From the NCBI GenBank assembly GCA_964036295.1, contig OZ038473.1, positions 11,474,501 to 11,538,500 on the forward strand: a DNA stretch of 64,000 bases, given 5' to 3'. Shown here piece by piece: positions 33,601 through 43,806 of the stretch. Each line of letters starts with the position of its first letter. Positions within the stretch are counted from its first letter, which is position 1. The notes beneath the pieces were generated by a model. That model had not been told where the DNA came from. It saw nothing but the letters and a program-made list of their open reading frames with translations, and searched no databases. Position numbers and translations under genes: made by a program. Origin of the DNA: Plumapathes pennacea (taxonomy: Eukaryota; Cnidaria; Anthozoa; Antipatharia; Myriopathidae).

Positions 33601-36600
33601 CAAACAAACAAAGAGAGAGAAAGCAAATCATTAGACAAAGTAAATCGCAGTTTTTCGTGTGTGCTGGGTGAGGAAGGTTCAAGAGGAAGCGGAGGAGGAA
33701 AAGGATTTTCTGTCAAGATTAAGCATTCTGCTTCACCCCACCTCACAAATCACTCAGCAAGAATTTATCACACGAACGGAACTCCAACACACCCCGACCC
33801 ACCCCTCCCTTTCCCCTATCAAAGAAGAGGGGGAAGATATGTAGCGTGAATACAGCGGTCAGTCCGGTATTTTTTTACGCCAGGCTAGAGCTGCCGGACG
33901 GACAGACGCTGGGCGTGAAGGTGAGGCCGACCCAGAGCGTCCGAGCGTGCCTGGAACCGATTTTCAACAGACAGAGTTTACCGCCGTACAAGGACATGGT
34001 TATACGCCTGGTGAGTGTGCCGTCAGATAACCAACGGAGCTCAGAACACAAATTCTCCCAACTATTTGAAAAGAAAATTATGGAGTGATGTTGTGAGAGT
34101 CGAGCTGTATCTGAGCAAGCTAACGAAAGCCAAGTTCTCCGTATTGCATTACATACAGTGAACTCTCTCTCTAACCCTTTCACTCCGAAGTGATCAAGTT
34201 CAATTTTCTCCTTCAGTTTTGGCAGCACAAATATATCATATAGTAAGGAGAACATGGCTTTTGATACTTTGCTCAGGTGATAGCAGATTAAACTATCAAT
34301 TCTCACTACATCACTCATACAATTTCCTATTAAAAGGATGGGAGAATCTGCATTTTGAACTTGGGAGTGAAAGGGCTAAGGCGGACATCCTCGGGACTAG
34401 ATTTAGTGTCTGCCTTAGAGAGGTGTCCGCCTTAGAGAGAGTTCGGTTACAGAGAAACAAGTCAAACTCGACGAAGACCAAATCTGCATGCTGTCCGCCT
34501 AAGAGAGGTGTCCGCTTAGAGAGAGTTGATTGTATCGACTATAATTTCTGTACTGTGTCGTTTTGTGAAGAACGTTTCTCCAGTTACTATATTTTTCATG
34601 TGTAAATTATGGGGAGCATTTCGGTCATTATTTGGTTATCACGCCGTAACTTGGCATTACTTCTGTCTGTCAGGCTGAGTGTGAGGTGCCACTGGACAGC
34701 GGTGTTCCTGTAGCGCAACTGGAACATCAGCATATCGTTGTTGAGACCGTTGAACAGTTCTATGGTGAGTTGAACGGGGACGGGTTTTTGTTGTTTTAGT
34801 ACTCCTTCTGTCTTTTTCTGAGATGTTTTCTCTTTGCTTCTGTTTAAATAGTCATGTAAATAAAGCCTTCTCTTTCGCGCTCACTACTCTCTCTATCAGC
34901 TCATGTGTTTTTCTCTGTTACTGTATAAATAACTTTAGCAATACTCTTGTACTTAGGGTCATGTATAAGCTCTTGTTTTCTTTTTGTTACTGTATAAATA
35001 ACTTAGGATCATGAAAATAAAGCCCTCCCCTCCTCTCTCTCTCTCTCTCTCTTTCAACCTAATTTTCCTTCAATATGCTGTCTCTTTCTGTGAAGCTTAT
35101 TTACTAAATACTTTGGTTAAATATCCGCCTTTGCAATTAGTCGGCGCTTTGTTTGGCCCATGTTTCCGGAAACATCTATTCATCTTACTGATTGCGAGAT
35201 GGTGTGTTTTTCTTTGAGTAAAAGATCTTTGTCATTAAGACCAATCAATTTATAAGCAGTTGAGTGCTTTTACATGTGTTGTTTTTATCAGTATCATATC
35301 GCGTGGCATAATCTTTTGTTTGTTGAAATGGTTCGCTTATCTCAATCTTGTAGTTAGGGCTGTCTAAATTTATAGTTTTACCACATATTTTTGATGTTTA
35401 CGATGTACTACATGCAGGGAAGCTTGGTCACACGGGTTTTTTTTGACAGTTCAGGAGTTTTTTTGTTGAGTCAAATTAACCGTTCTTATTGATAAGTAAA
35501 AGGCCCTCTGCGTTCCCAAAACTTTATTAGTAATTAGCTCAGTGTATCTTCAAAACGCTTGGAGATCGATATATCGATATGCAAATTGATGATCTTTTTT
35601 GACTTCTTTCTTGAAGGCTGACAATTTTTCCGCGATCCATTCTTTGCTCGGAATCTTTACAGTGCTTGGTAATTTCAGACAGATATCTTCTGAAAGGAAG
35701 TTTCATATGAGACTAATTCTTCGAGGAACAATGCAGTAATATAATACAAATTTTCTTTTCATGTGAGTTTCGGAAGTGGCGTTTTTTCCAACTTGTGGGT
35801 AGTGGATGAAATGGCAGGGGGTAAAGATAACCACTACTTAGCATCACGAATTTTCTTTCCTTGTTATTTCGTTTCGTTGTCACTTTCTCTCTCTGCTTGC
35901 TCGTTCTTTACGCAAGAAAACTAGTTAGTATGAAAAGTTAGGTTGTGTCATTAAATTGTTTTTGTACGGCTCAAGTGAAAAGTTATCAGACGTGAAGTTT
36001 TGTTTGGGTTATCCCCATTAATTTACATGTAAATGAACAGGTATTGTTTATGTGGGTGAAGAAAAAAATACGACTTACCCAGAGCGAATGTGACACAACA
36101 TGACCAACTCTGTGTGAGGGAGGTCAAATTGCTGATGATAATTATTATGTCCAGCGCGCGTTGTCGCTCTTGAGGCCGTAAAAATATTTATTCGCTGCTG
36201 ATTACTTTTGCCAAAAGTCAAGTTAAAAGGGGTCAGGTTAAATCCAAGCTTGTTAATCGTGTTGGTCGTTGGAACTGAGCACAGAATGTTAAAGTTTGCA
36301 GTTACTGGTAAGTGTTCATTGTGAGTCCGAACATCCGATGGAGAAGACATCTTGCGCGTCGTTCACTTTTTTTTTTTTTTTTTTTTTTTGTATTTTTGTA
36401 AGTATTTGGCGTGATATTTTACCGAGATTAACCCTGAGCCCGCGCTGGTGGGTCGCTTTCAGTCCATTTTGGAGAAATTCGTCCTTCCCACACTGTTTAT
36501 TTAAACTAAGATCTTTGCAGCGTTAAACTATCGAGGCGAGATCTCTGAGTTCTACAAAACAAGGGCATTTTTGAAAGGTGGAGACCGCAACTTGAATCTT

Positions 36601-39600
36601 GTGTGAGTCGACTTTGTTCTTCGCGGGTGGCGGCATTGTGAGAGAGATTTGTTGTTGTAAAGGACAATAACACACGTGCGAGAAAATGAAGCGCAAGGAT
36701 ACAACAACAATAGCATATTGAAAAGTACTCAACACACCGAGATTATGTTTGAAAGGCTGTCAGCGTTCAAAAGAGATCAACCTTAATTATGTATTTTACT
36801 TTTTCATTGGCACTGTGTTCTCGACATCACTTCCGCTGGTCAGCGTACGTCACCATCTACAAACTCGAGGTTAATATTTACCTCATGTGCGAGCCCGTTT
36901 TACTTGAGCACAACGTGATTGTTATAGAAAATGTATTGAACTAACTGTTTGCTTGAGTATCGAGGTTTTACAAGCGTTGCACGAACTACGAACATTGCAC
37001 TTAAATTTGTTGTCGTTTCCATAGATTTATGCAGTGACCGCTGACTCGAACATAAGGTTATCCCACGGTCGAAGTGCCTTTCTTACCATTGACAGATATA
37101 TAAGTACATACTGTAATAAGTTGCATTTTGCAAATGGGCTCCTGTCCTTTGATATCTTTCTCAGATGAAGCCGAGTGTAAACAATCAATTCTCGTCGCAT
37201 TACTCATACATTTTCTTTATGAAAGTTTGCTGTGTAATGAACTTGGGAAATTCTCGCAACAAAACCTTTGTCAGCAGGGTGGTGAAAGGTTTTGCGTAAC
37301 GGACATCACCTCACCCCCGACTCCTTCTTGATCCTTGCAAAATTTCTGCCGAAGTTACGGTGCTGTGGACCAAACATCCTCCGTCTCTCCTCCTGCAATG
37401 CATGCTTCCCAAACGCTAAGCTTTCAGCAGTTGCACTGTAATCGTTATTGACTCCACCTTTTTCTTACAGCGGGTTCCTATGGTAACCAGCGGTCTCCCC
37501 GGGGTCTCCGTAAGTCGTCTTTGAATGTCAGGAATTCCCGGCGCGGAAGCGAGAAGCCCATCCTGCTGGACGACTCGTTTAATGACGTAATTCGCGGCAA
37601 GAAACAGAAGCTCGGCCCAGGCTACTTTGACGAGACGGGGGTCTGGGTTCCGACGGTCAGGTCTGGCCGGAGCGACGATTCTCTGACGGAGCTGGGAAGG
37701 AGAGAGGATAGTTTTGGTAAGAGTTTGTTGAAAGCCCAGGGCCTCTTTGGCAGGAAGCGACGCGAGGGGGCAGAGGACGACAGAGGAGCGATTTTAATCA
37801 AGAGCGGCCGGTTTGGAAATGAGGCGAACGAGAAACCGTCGGACGTCAAAGGTTCGTAACCCGTGTGCTCTTGTTTTATTCTTCTTGTCGTGCTAAAATG
37901 TTGGTAAACCAAGAAAAGTACTCCAAATCAGTTGAAACTTATAACTGGGGGTGGAGGTGACTAAGAAAACCGCGAGTCTCCCAACCGGTAGACTCAGAGA
38001 ACAAATATTTGCACGCTTTGTTTGAGTTTATTCAGATTTTATGAACCGAATTTTCAGAATTGCTGAACCTTTCAAGAACATCAATTAGCATTGTATAAAT
38101 AAATAAATAAATAAATGGCATAATTAACACAAATTAGCAGGTGGTAATCGGCGAAAAAATAACAGGTGAAAGATAATTTTTGAATCTTTCCAATTTAGGA
38201 AGCAAACACCTGAGCCTCTTGTTAATGTCCGTTATTTGGGCGAGTTTTAGTGCTACTTTTCTCTCTACACGAGCCTTGTTAGCGCAGTATTACTAGTTGT
38301 TACGCGCAAAAACAAGAGTTTGAGTCCGTCGGATGGGCGTTTTAGCTTGTCAATCAAATTGTGTTTACATCAGAACTGCTTTTATAATATTCCAGTACAA
38401 ACTAGAATTTATCACATTTCGCGTCGCGGGAGTTCAATGTCTCTAGATTTTCAAAAGACCATTTTGAGTCGAGTTATCTGTTGTGGAGTTCGTTGGATCA
38501 GCGATCAGTTGACTTTTTCTTCTGCACGAGTCACAGTTGGCTCAATCGCCCCAGTTAAGGTTTGTTTACGCGTTTGTGGTGTTCTCGTTAATATGCGCTT
38601 TTATTTTGTGATCGTCTCTTTTTCTGTCGTTGTCTGGATCTCCTGTTTCTTTTGCATCTCACATGCTTTTATTATCAGTCTTCTATGACTGACATAAAGA
38701 CAGATTTCCCTCAATCTCTCTAACTCTTGCCGTGTGTATGCCTGTCTGTCTCTCCCCGTGTGACACACACATAGACTTCCCCATCGCTTCTGCCTATGTT
38801 TCGTCGCGTGAAGCTTGCTGTATGTTTCATGAGATTTAAACCATTTACTTTGGGGTTCGTAGTTTTCGTAGTGTGTTATCAAATTTGCACCTGCAGAAGT
38901 CAGCCGTAAAAAAAAAAAGCAGCCAGGAAGCTTTTCCTTCGAGGATATAGGTTAACCCTTTCACTCCCAAGAGTATTCAACTTCAATTTTCTCTTCCAGT
39001 TTCTCACCAAAAATATATCATACCGTAAGGAGAACATGACTGCTGATACCTTGCTCAACATCATCCATAAAGTTTCTTCTTAAATGGTTGTGAGAGTCTG
39101 TATTTAGAGCTTGGGAGTGAAAGGGTAACCAAACTCTATCAACATTAGTCTATTTTAGGCAAAGCGAAAGCTGCTGGGGAACAACCGAGAACTTTAAAAG
39201 TGGTTTACTTTTTTTGCTGCTACTTTCACAGAGATATTCGAGCTTATCAGCAAAGCACAGTCAAACCGAATGGATGACCAACGGGGCGAACTGAAGGGCC
39301 GCCTGGAACTTCCCGACTTTCTGAAACTTCCGACCAGAAATGCTCAGGGCTCCTCGCAAGCGGGGCGCGAGAGACAGAACCATCATCCCGTGGTAAAAAA
39401 GACCATGTCCTCCCCTCTCGTAATCCAGGAACAGACGAAATTTGTGCACGAGTTGAACGCGAGGATCGGGGACAGGAAAACGGACCCACCGACGGACGCG
39501 AGGGACAGGGACGCGTCACAGCGCCCCAGGACTTACACAGACTTGGCTGTTTGCCAGATGGATACGTCACTTAAGGAATCCAGGGTCGTGTCCAGGCCTC

Positions 39601-40463
39601 AGCCACCTCAGCCCGTCACTGTCAACAGTCTCCGCGGGATGCACACCGGCGCGTTCCGGCAGAGGTCTGGGGACCTGACCATCGATATGCGCATGGCCAG
39701 AGCTGCGGCTAACGCGAAACCGCACGGTATGCAAAAGTACTCAAGATCTTCTCAGAGTCTAAGCTCCCGGGAAGTCCCCCGAGCGGCGCCCGCGGTGTAT
39801 GACGTCAGAGTTGGTCGGAGTCAGCCAGAGAACCCATCGCGCCAACCCATGAAGTCGAACCCAGCCCACCGCGGCATGATAGCCGCCTACAGCTTACCGG
39901 AAGTGAACTCTAATCAAGTAGAAGTGCACGTGCCAGGCGAGGGCAAGCCCAAAGTGCCTTTCCGGAAACCATCTCAACCGGAAGGAAGGCCTCGCCCCAG
40001 ACCCATCACGGACCCGGACCAAATGATCGCGGAGCTGGAAAGCAGTCTCTCGTCCCCAGGCTCTGGCCAAAACTCTCAGAGGGTGACGTCTCCGTTGACA
40101 TTACCACCCCCACCCTCTCCACCCTCGGACACGCTTGCGGAGTTGGACATTGCGAATTTTTCCCCTCCGACCCCTCTCTCACCAAATTTGTCTCCTCGTT
40201 CGAACGACGTGAAGACGCCTTCTCCGAACTCGAATACAATTAACAAAACGCTGACTCCTGCGTCTAACGAAAGAACGTTCGTGGGCGACACGCCGGATTG
40301 TGGCACGCCATGGGTGCCACACAAGGGTAGTGCGCGTAAGCGAGTTATCAGCCCAGGCTACGTCGGTTCGACTGAGAAAAGAAAGAGCGCAGAGGAGGAC
40401 CTGGTGACGATGGATCCGTACGTGACGTATGAGGACAAAGATCTACGCGTGACGTTTGTTTGA
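21686..40463 (+). CDS. RGS12: regulator of G-protein signalling 12 (PDZ-PTB-RGS-RBD-RBD-GoLoco)
   Basis: The protein should be a scaffold that speeds GTP hydrolysis on Gi/o alpha subunits (RGS), binds Ras-type GTPases (RBDs) and holds GDP-bound G-alpha (GoLoco). Coding exons: 21686-23455, 25426-25447, 25771-25943, 26529-26615, 26732-26878, 27632-27790, 29685-29765, 30292-30403, 31406-31423, 32011-32099, 32844-33032, 33500-33582, 33884-34010, 34674-34764, 37471-37851 and 39232-40463. All join in phase to about 1586 residues, close to vertebrate RGS12. Domains: PDZ 10-88 (GGFGFTLSSQGPC), PTB 225-399 (VVGYLGSIELP), RGS 633-756 ([21 protein letters not shown], split in quotes here as one motif of the SEENIVFW type), RBD1 about 897-977, RBD2 about 978-1046 and GoLoco about 1177-1198 (FELISKAQSNRMDDQRGEL with its DDQR core). 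The start ATG 21686 precedes the PDZ directly. Two micro-exons (22 and 18 nt) offer easy isoform switches. Introns are loaded with repeats. RGS14 lacks the PDZ and PTB, so RGS12 is the better name. Confidence 0.95.
25934..26100 (+). repeat. 35-bp tandem repeat that includes an exon end and splice donor
   Basis: About five units of roughly 35 bp carry GTGTTTTAGGGTGAATAT and CATGTCATGTCAA. The first unit begins inside the RGS exon: GTGTTTTAGG is its last 10 coding bases (25934-25943) and GTAAAT is the donor. Later units, offset by 35 bp, repeat the motif as GTGTTTTAGG|GTGAAT. Confidence 0.85.
26945..27145 (+). repeat. TATTTCAGACC dispersed repeat, copy in RGS12 intron
   Basis: The stretch has repeated TATTTCAGACC/TATCAGACC phrases and ends in GATACCCTTTAGAGCAGCAC. 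Related copies lie at 41455-41628, about 44440-44525 and about 45565-45640. In full copies the end reads GGGGCGGTACATATGGC. No ORF. Confidence 0.6.
27170..27510 (+). repeat. 23-bp tandem array in RGS12 intron
   Basis: The clean core (27235-27420) repeats ATAGTCGGTATGTGGTCGGA + AGC with single-base variants (TTG for TGG, TCA for TCG). The flanks contain looser GTCGGTA units. Minus-strand open frames across it are products of the repeat. Confidence 0.85.
28440..29060 (+). repeat. about 170-bp tandem duplication, 3-4 copies
   Basis: Blocks such as GGACTTGTAATGT, GATATTGGGTTCGCTCTGGG and AAATCGATTCGAACTGCAG recur at about 170-bp spacing. GTTCGCTCTG is seen near 28551, 28719 and 28889. The two central units are almost identical and the outer ones diverged. 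It sits in an RGS12 intron. Confidence 0.8.
29211..29398 (+). mobile_element. CCCTTTCACTCC-family MITE in RGS12 intron
   Basis: GCCCTTTCACTCCTGAGCTC at the left and CAGGAGTTAAAGGGTTA at the right bound a diverged copy with the internal GAGAAAATTGAAGTTGATCA. Target duplication is not clear. Confidence 0.75.
30409..30653 (+). mobile_element. TTTTTACCACAACA repeat, copy 2, at an RGS12 splice donor
   Basis: It matches 19869-20073 over about 205 bp, then continues with ATACGTCATCACATGG. The 14-bp string CCGTGGAAAGGTGG lies at 30394-30407, spanning the exon end at 30403 and its donor, and again at 30654-30667 beyond the repeat. The inserted DNA thus sits between two copies of the splice junction. 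Confidence 0.7.
32235..32413 (-). mobile_element. CCCTTTCACTCCCAAG-family MITE, left end lost
   Basis: The interior matches the family (CTTGGCTTTTGATAACTTGC, GTTGGGAGAATCTGCATTTT) and the right end is a mutated inverted repeat, AAAAGTGAACGGGTTAA. The left terminal repeat is missing. It lies in an RGS12 intron. Confidence 0.75.
33370..33415. repeat. short hairpin in RGS12 intron
   Basis: ACTTACGCATACTATCT and AGATAGTATGCATAAGT form a stem with a 6-base loop. The flanks (GCTTACGAAC, GTTACGAAC) also contain TTACG motifs, so it may be the centre of an old inverted-repeat element. Confidence 0.5.
34034..34150 (+). mobile_element. MITE fragment just after an RGS12 donor
   Basis: GAGCTCAGAACACAAATTCT and the following AAGCCAAGTTCTCC match the interior of the CCCTTTCACTCCCAAG family. 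The fragment starts about 23 bp after the RBD2 exon ends (34010). It lacks both terminal repeats. Confidence 0.55.
34150..34535. mobile_element. CTCTCTAAGGCGGAC palindromic repeat, interrupted
   Basis: This is the central part of the 16502-16787 palindrome: GTGAACTCTCTCT at the left and CGCTTAGAGAGAGTTGATTG at the right, with CTGCATGCTGTCCGCC inside. The left arm is split by the MITE at 34171-34379. Confidence 0.75.
34171..34379 (-). mobile_element. CCCTTTCACTCC MITE nested in a palindromic repeat, CTAA duplication
   Basis: CTAA|CCCTTTCACTCCGAAG begins at 34171 and CTTGGGAGTGAAAGGG|CTAA ends at 34379. Removing it and one CTAA restores the CTCTCT|CTAAGGCGGAC arm of the host repeat, so the duplicated target is CTAA and not TTAA. 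Confidence 0.88.
37095..37260 (-). mobile_element. degenerate CCCTTTCACTCC-family copy
   Basis: Family phrases are recognisable (CCTTTGATATCTTTCTCAGA, CAATTCTCGTCGCATTACTC, ATACATTTTCTT, then TGAACTTGGGA) but no clean ends. It lies in an RGS12 intron. Confidence 0.45.
38952..39128 (-). mobile_element. CCCTTTCACTCCCAAG MITE in last RGS12 intron
   Basis: TTAA|CCCTTTCACTCCCAAG to CTTGGGAGTGAAAGGG|TAAC. The left TTAA is intact and the right one has lost a base. Part of the interior is deleted compared with the 6637 copy. It lies about 100 bp before the GoLoco exon. Confidence 0.85.
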
Positions 40464-41293
40464 CAACTGTTGCCTCGTGGGTGCGTTTCTTTGGTCGATG
40501 TTGTCTGTTTTTGGAGTTGACCAGAGAAACAACGCTTTGCCACGCATCCTCAATGTATAGTGTATACCTTAGAATTATTTATGTGAGCGAATTATTCAAT
40601 AAGTTTCGAACAGACGTCACGTCTAAGATTTATCACGAAAAAGGCCTGGGAAAGTTACGTGCCGTTTTGGGCCAAACGTCTGTAATTATCAAACTTAAAA
40701 GTTAAATATAACGCAGTTATAACGAGGCAGCATTTCCCCCCAGAGCGCCGCACGCTGGCTCGAGTTTAGCCTGACGAGCCTGCGCAAGAACTGGACAGCA
40801 GCTGAAATTTAATAGGCGATTTCGCTTTCTGTGTCGTTGGACTTCGGCCGAGGTATCTGTTTTTTTTTTTTTTCCATATCTAGTTGCTTAAAGCTCGATT
40901 AGGCTAATCAAATTCCTTATCTCAAACTTTGCTGACTAAAATGCAATGTTTTGGTCAAAAAAACAACAGAATAGGTTGTTGTTGCCCACATCATTTCAAG
41001 TGAATTATGGGAGAAATCTTGAGTTTTTTCTCTTAACAGCTGATTAAAACCCACTATATTACTCACACATTCCCTTCTTGTATGATTGGAAGAATTTATA
41101 GACGTAATCCAGAATTCGCGTAATCGTGCTTTCAGGGCCCCAAGAGTCTGAAAGATTGTTACAATTGTATATAATCCAGAGGTTTATGGAGTGTCTAATA
41201 GTCTGTAGTTATTGTATGTAGGTTTTTATCCATATAAAATTGCAATAGTTTTTTTTCTGGAGTGTTTGGTGTCCTTGACTAGCCTGCCTAGCT

Positions 41294-41367
41294 GTCGGTG
41301 TTTCGGCGCCCGCGATCCTCCAGGAAACATCGCCGGCTGGGAGGATCGCGGGCGCCAAAACACCGAC
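41294..41367. repeat. GC-rich hairpin
   Basis: The 28-base arms GTCGGTGTTTCGGCGCCCGC... and ...GCGGGCGCCAAAACACCGAC pair with a single mismatch around an 18-base loop. It lies about 830 bp after the RGS12 stop, so it could be in the 3' UTR. AGCCTGC at its left resembles the 62329 inverted repeat. Confidence 0.75.
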
Positions 41368-41454
41368 GACTAGGGAACTGAGCCTATGCCAATGATAATA
41401 ATGCAGGTAAGAACAAGTGTTGCTGGAATCCTCAAATTTTGGGTGTGAATGTGC

Positions 41455-41651
41455 CTACCTTATTTCAGACCAAAATGTGCAATTTTCGACCCCTATTTCA
41501 GACTAAATATCAAAATCTCCTACCCTATTCCAGACCAAAGGCTCAAAATCAATACCCTATTTCAGACTAAAATTCTGAAAATGATACCCTTTGGGGCGGT
41601 ACATATGGCATATATATGGGAGTACCAACCCCCCCCCCCCCCCCCCCCCCC
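41455..41651 (+). repeat. TATTTCAGACC repeat ending in poly-C
   Basis: Four TATTTCAGAC/TATTCCAGACC phrases are spaced 30-45 bp apart and followed by GATACCCTTTGGGGCGGTAC and a 23-base C run (41629-41651). Relatives are at 26945, about 44440 and about 45565. Confidence 0.65.
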
Positions 41652-41774
41652 GGGAATACAGTACCGGGAAGTGGGGGAAATAGTTTGTCTTGATTATTTT
41701 CTGCTGTTTCAGCTAGAGGTTTGCTCGGTTTTCTCTCGCGACCTCTACTCAGGTTACAAGTGAAGAACAAGAAG

Positions 41775-42079
41775 ATGGCGGATAGGAGCAGTTTCTATCC
41801 GGTGACGTCAAAGGGCGTAGAACCCAGGCTTCTCGTCCAGAACCGCGAGCGCTTTTGTCATATCAATCTCATAAGGTGAGAGGCTATCAAAACTAATAAC
41901 AGCCCATATTTGCATAATTTTCTCGTTTAGAGGTGTGAACAATTAAGCACTCAACAGAACCCGTCGCTACTGAGGTGATTTGCATACTTTAATCAGCTGA
42001 TGTTTTGTCACTAATTCAGGGGCGGAATTGGATTTGGAGTTGAACAGATTCAAGATACTTCTGTAGATAACGGACTTCG
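41775..42079 (+). CDS. candidate 5' coding exons of an unrecognised small gene
   Basis: ATG at 41775 in good context (GAAGATGGCGG) opens MADRSSFYPVTSKGVEPRLL and so on to a strong donor (ATAAG|GTGAGA at 41876). An exon at 42020-42079 follows after CTAATTCAG, joins in phase and ends in CTTCG|GTAAGT. The joined 54 residues (including RFCHINLIRGGIGFGVEQIQ) look coding, and the splice signals are good. I could not find a convincing third exon: the open frame at 42645 does not join in phase. Function unknown. Confidence 0.4.
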
Positions 42080-42644
42080 GTAAGTAAATAATTCGGTAAG
42101 TAAGAGAGGGCTTTTTTATAGTCGATATAAGCTCAGAATCCTGTGACCCCCAAAATTGTAAAGGGCTCCTTTGTTCAACGCGATTCAAGGCCTTTGTTTT
42201 CAATTTCATCAGAAGCCTGTTGATGTAAAGCATTTGATTCCAGTGTTCAACTTGTTACGACTTTGCGAAATTTAAACGCAAGATGAAGTCGACTCGGGTC
42301 GGCCCTCGTAACTATAGCCCTCGCTGGCTTAGCATCGACAGGCTTTAAATTTACGATTCTCAAGACTAAAGGTCAAAATCTTTTAGTTGCTCTGACAAAG
42401 GGCAAACGCTCGTCAGGTCAGTCAACAGTGACATACTTTACGGCGTTCAGGATATCAGCACATCAACCCGGCCGTTGATACGTTTTTATATCGCTACCGC
42501 CGACGCAGAATAGAACTAGTTTTCGCAGGAAGCAGTGTTTCATTGTAAGAGTCAACTGGATGAATCTAAGGGAGCAACTACAGAGTACCCCACACCTATT
42601 GTCACAGATTTCAGAACGCTTTGTAGAACGAGGAAAAGACAAAA

Positions 42645-42839
42645 ATGGCCCACTGTGATGCTGCGGTGGCGAGAGGCTTGGAAAAGAAGATTTCTGCCAT
42701 TATGAAAGACCCAGTCTCTTTCATCCATCCTGGCGGCATGCGTGTGAAGGATGGCGGGAGCGTGAATGTCACGTGCGACCTGCTAGTGAACACGATGTCG
42801 TCACGTGTCCAAATCAACATAAACCTGCAGTCCAGCTAA
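42645..42839 (+). CDS. small ORF, 64 residues, unrecognised
   Basis: ATG in good context (CAAAAATGGC) begins MAHCDAAVARGLEKKISAIM and ends at TAA 42837-42839. The composition is protein-like. A donor-like CCT|GTAAGT follows about 20 bp after the stop, at 42860, so it may lie in a transcribed exon. An in-frame TAG at 42624 limits extension upstream. It might be the 3' part of the gene starting at 41775, or a separate micro-protein, or chance. Confidence 0.28.
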   Translation: MAHCDAAVARGLEKKISAIMKDPVSFIHPGGMRVKDGGSVNVTCDLLVNTMSSRVQININLQSS

Positions 42840-43806
42840 AGCGGCAAGCAAAGTGCTGCCTGTAAGTTATTTTGAAAATTTTGCTATCATTGGTGCGTGG
42901 CGATAGCGCGGTTTCTACTAACTTTTGTAAATCCAAAGTAGTCACGGTACCAATCACAGACTGCTGCAAGAAAAGCTTTGAAACAACCAGAAGCTGAAGT
43001 AATTTGCAATAATTGGTTTTAGTTGAAAAGAGATCGATCAGCAGTGCGAGAAAACGCCATCGACTGCGTGACCGACTGCGTGACCAGATCGCAGTTGGCT
43101 TTACTTTTGTTCCTGATTAGCCGAGTTTGGATCAATCAAAAAACGTCTCAAACGCAAAACAAACGCTTTCTCACGTTAACACTTTCGTCAATCAATCGAG
43201 AAACCTCTCCGAGACGTGCAGTGTAGTTACTGTTTCTCTTGTGTTATTTTGTTTTCGTTACGAGTCATGACGCAGTATACGTCACAGTCGCTCTGGAGCC
43301 CAGTTCAGTGTCAAGTGCTAACTCTATGACTTTGGTGCTGTTGCTTCTCTTTTTATCCATGGATCACTGTGTAGGAGACGTTTTTTGCGAAAGTTAACTG
43401 TCGTAACTTTTAACCAGACTGCTTTGCGTGGCTAGTTTTTCCCAGGCTGCTTTGCACGACCAGTGTTAGCCCAGACTGCATTGCGTTCAAAGAACAATTA
43501 GCATGCATTACACATCTTTTACAGTTATTGTTGCAGTTTTATTGTCATCCTTGTGATTAAACGATACCGTTAAATACACAGCGAGTGCTAACATAGAAGA
43601 CATCAATATTTGATACACGTTTGACTGCGGCCTGGCCTTTGATGCTGTCTACAATTTACATCCATATGTTTATTACCTTACAATTCCTAAGTGCAGCTGG
43701 TCACAAGGACACTGTGCACTGACTACTGTCCCAAATAGATACCACTAGATGCTGTCCTAACAGAAAGACACTGAATACTGTCCCAACAAACTGACACATT
43801 GATTGT

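Larger units (their letters stand above)
40464..41774. other. RGS12 3' flank
   Basis: It contains the probable RGS12 3' UTR, a T-run at 40860-40873, a possible remnant of the CCCTTTCACTCC family near 41020-41105 (AGCTGATTAAAACCCACTAT), a GC-rich hairpin and a TATTTCAGACC repeat, the last two listed separately. No coding sequence seen. Confidence 0.45.

Noticed and set aside
43023..43226. 67-codon plus-strand frame
   Set aside because: No domain, no splice support, and a small internal repeat (ACTGCGTGACC). It probably belongs to spacer or UTR.
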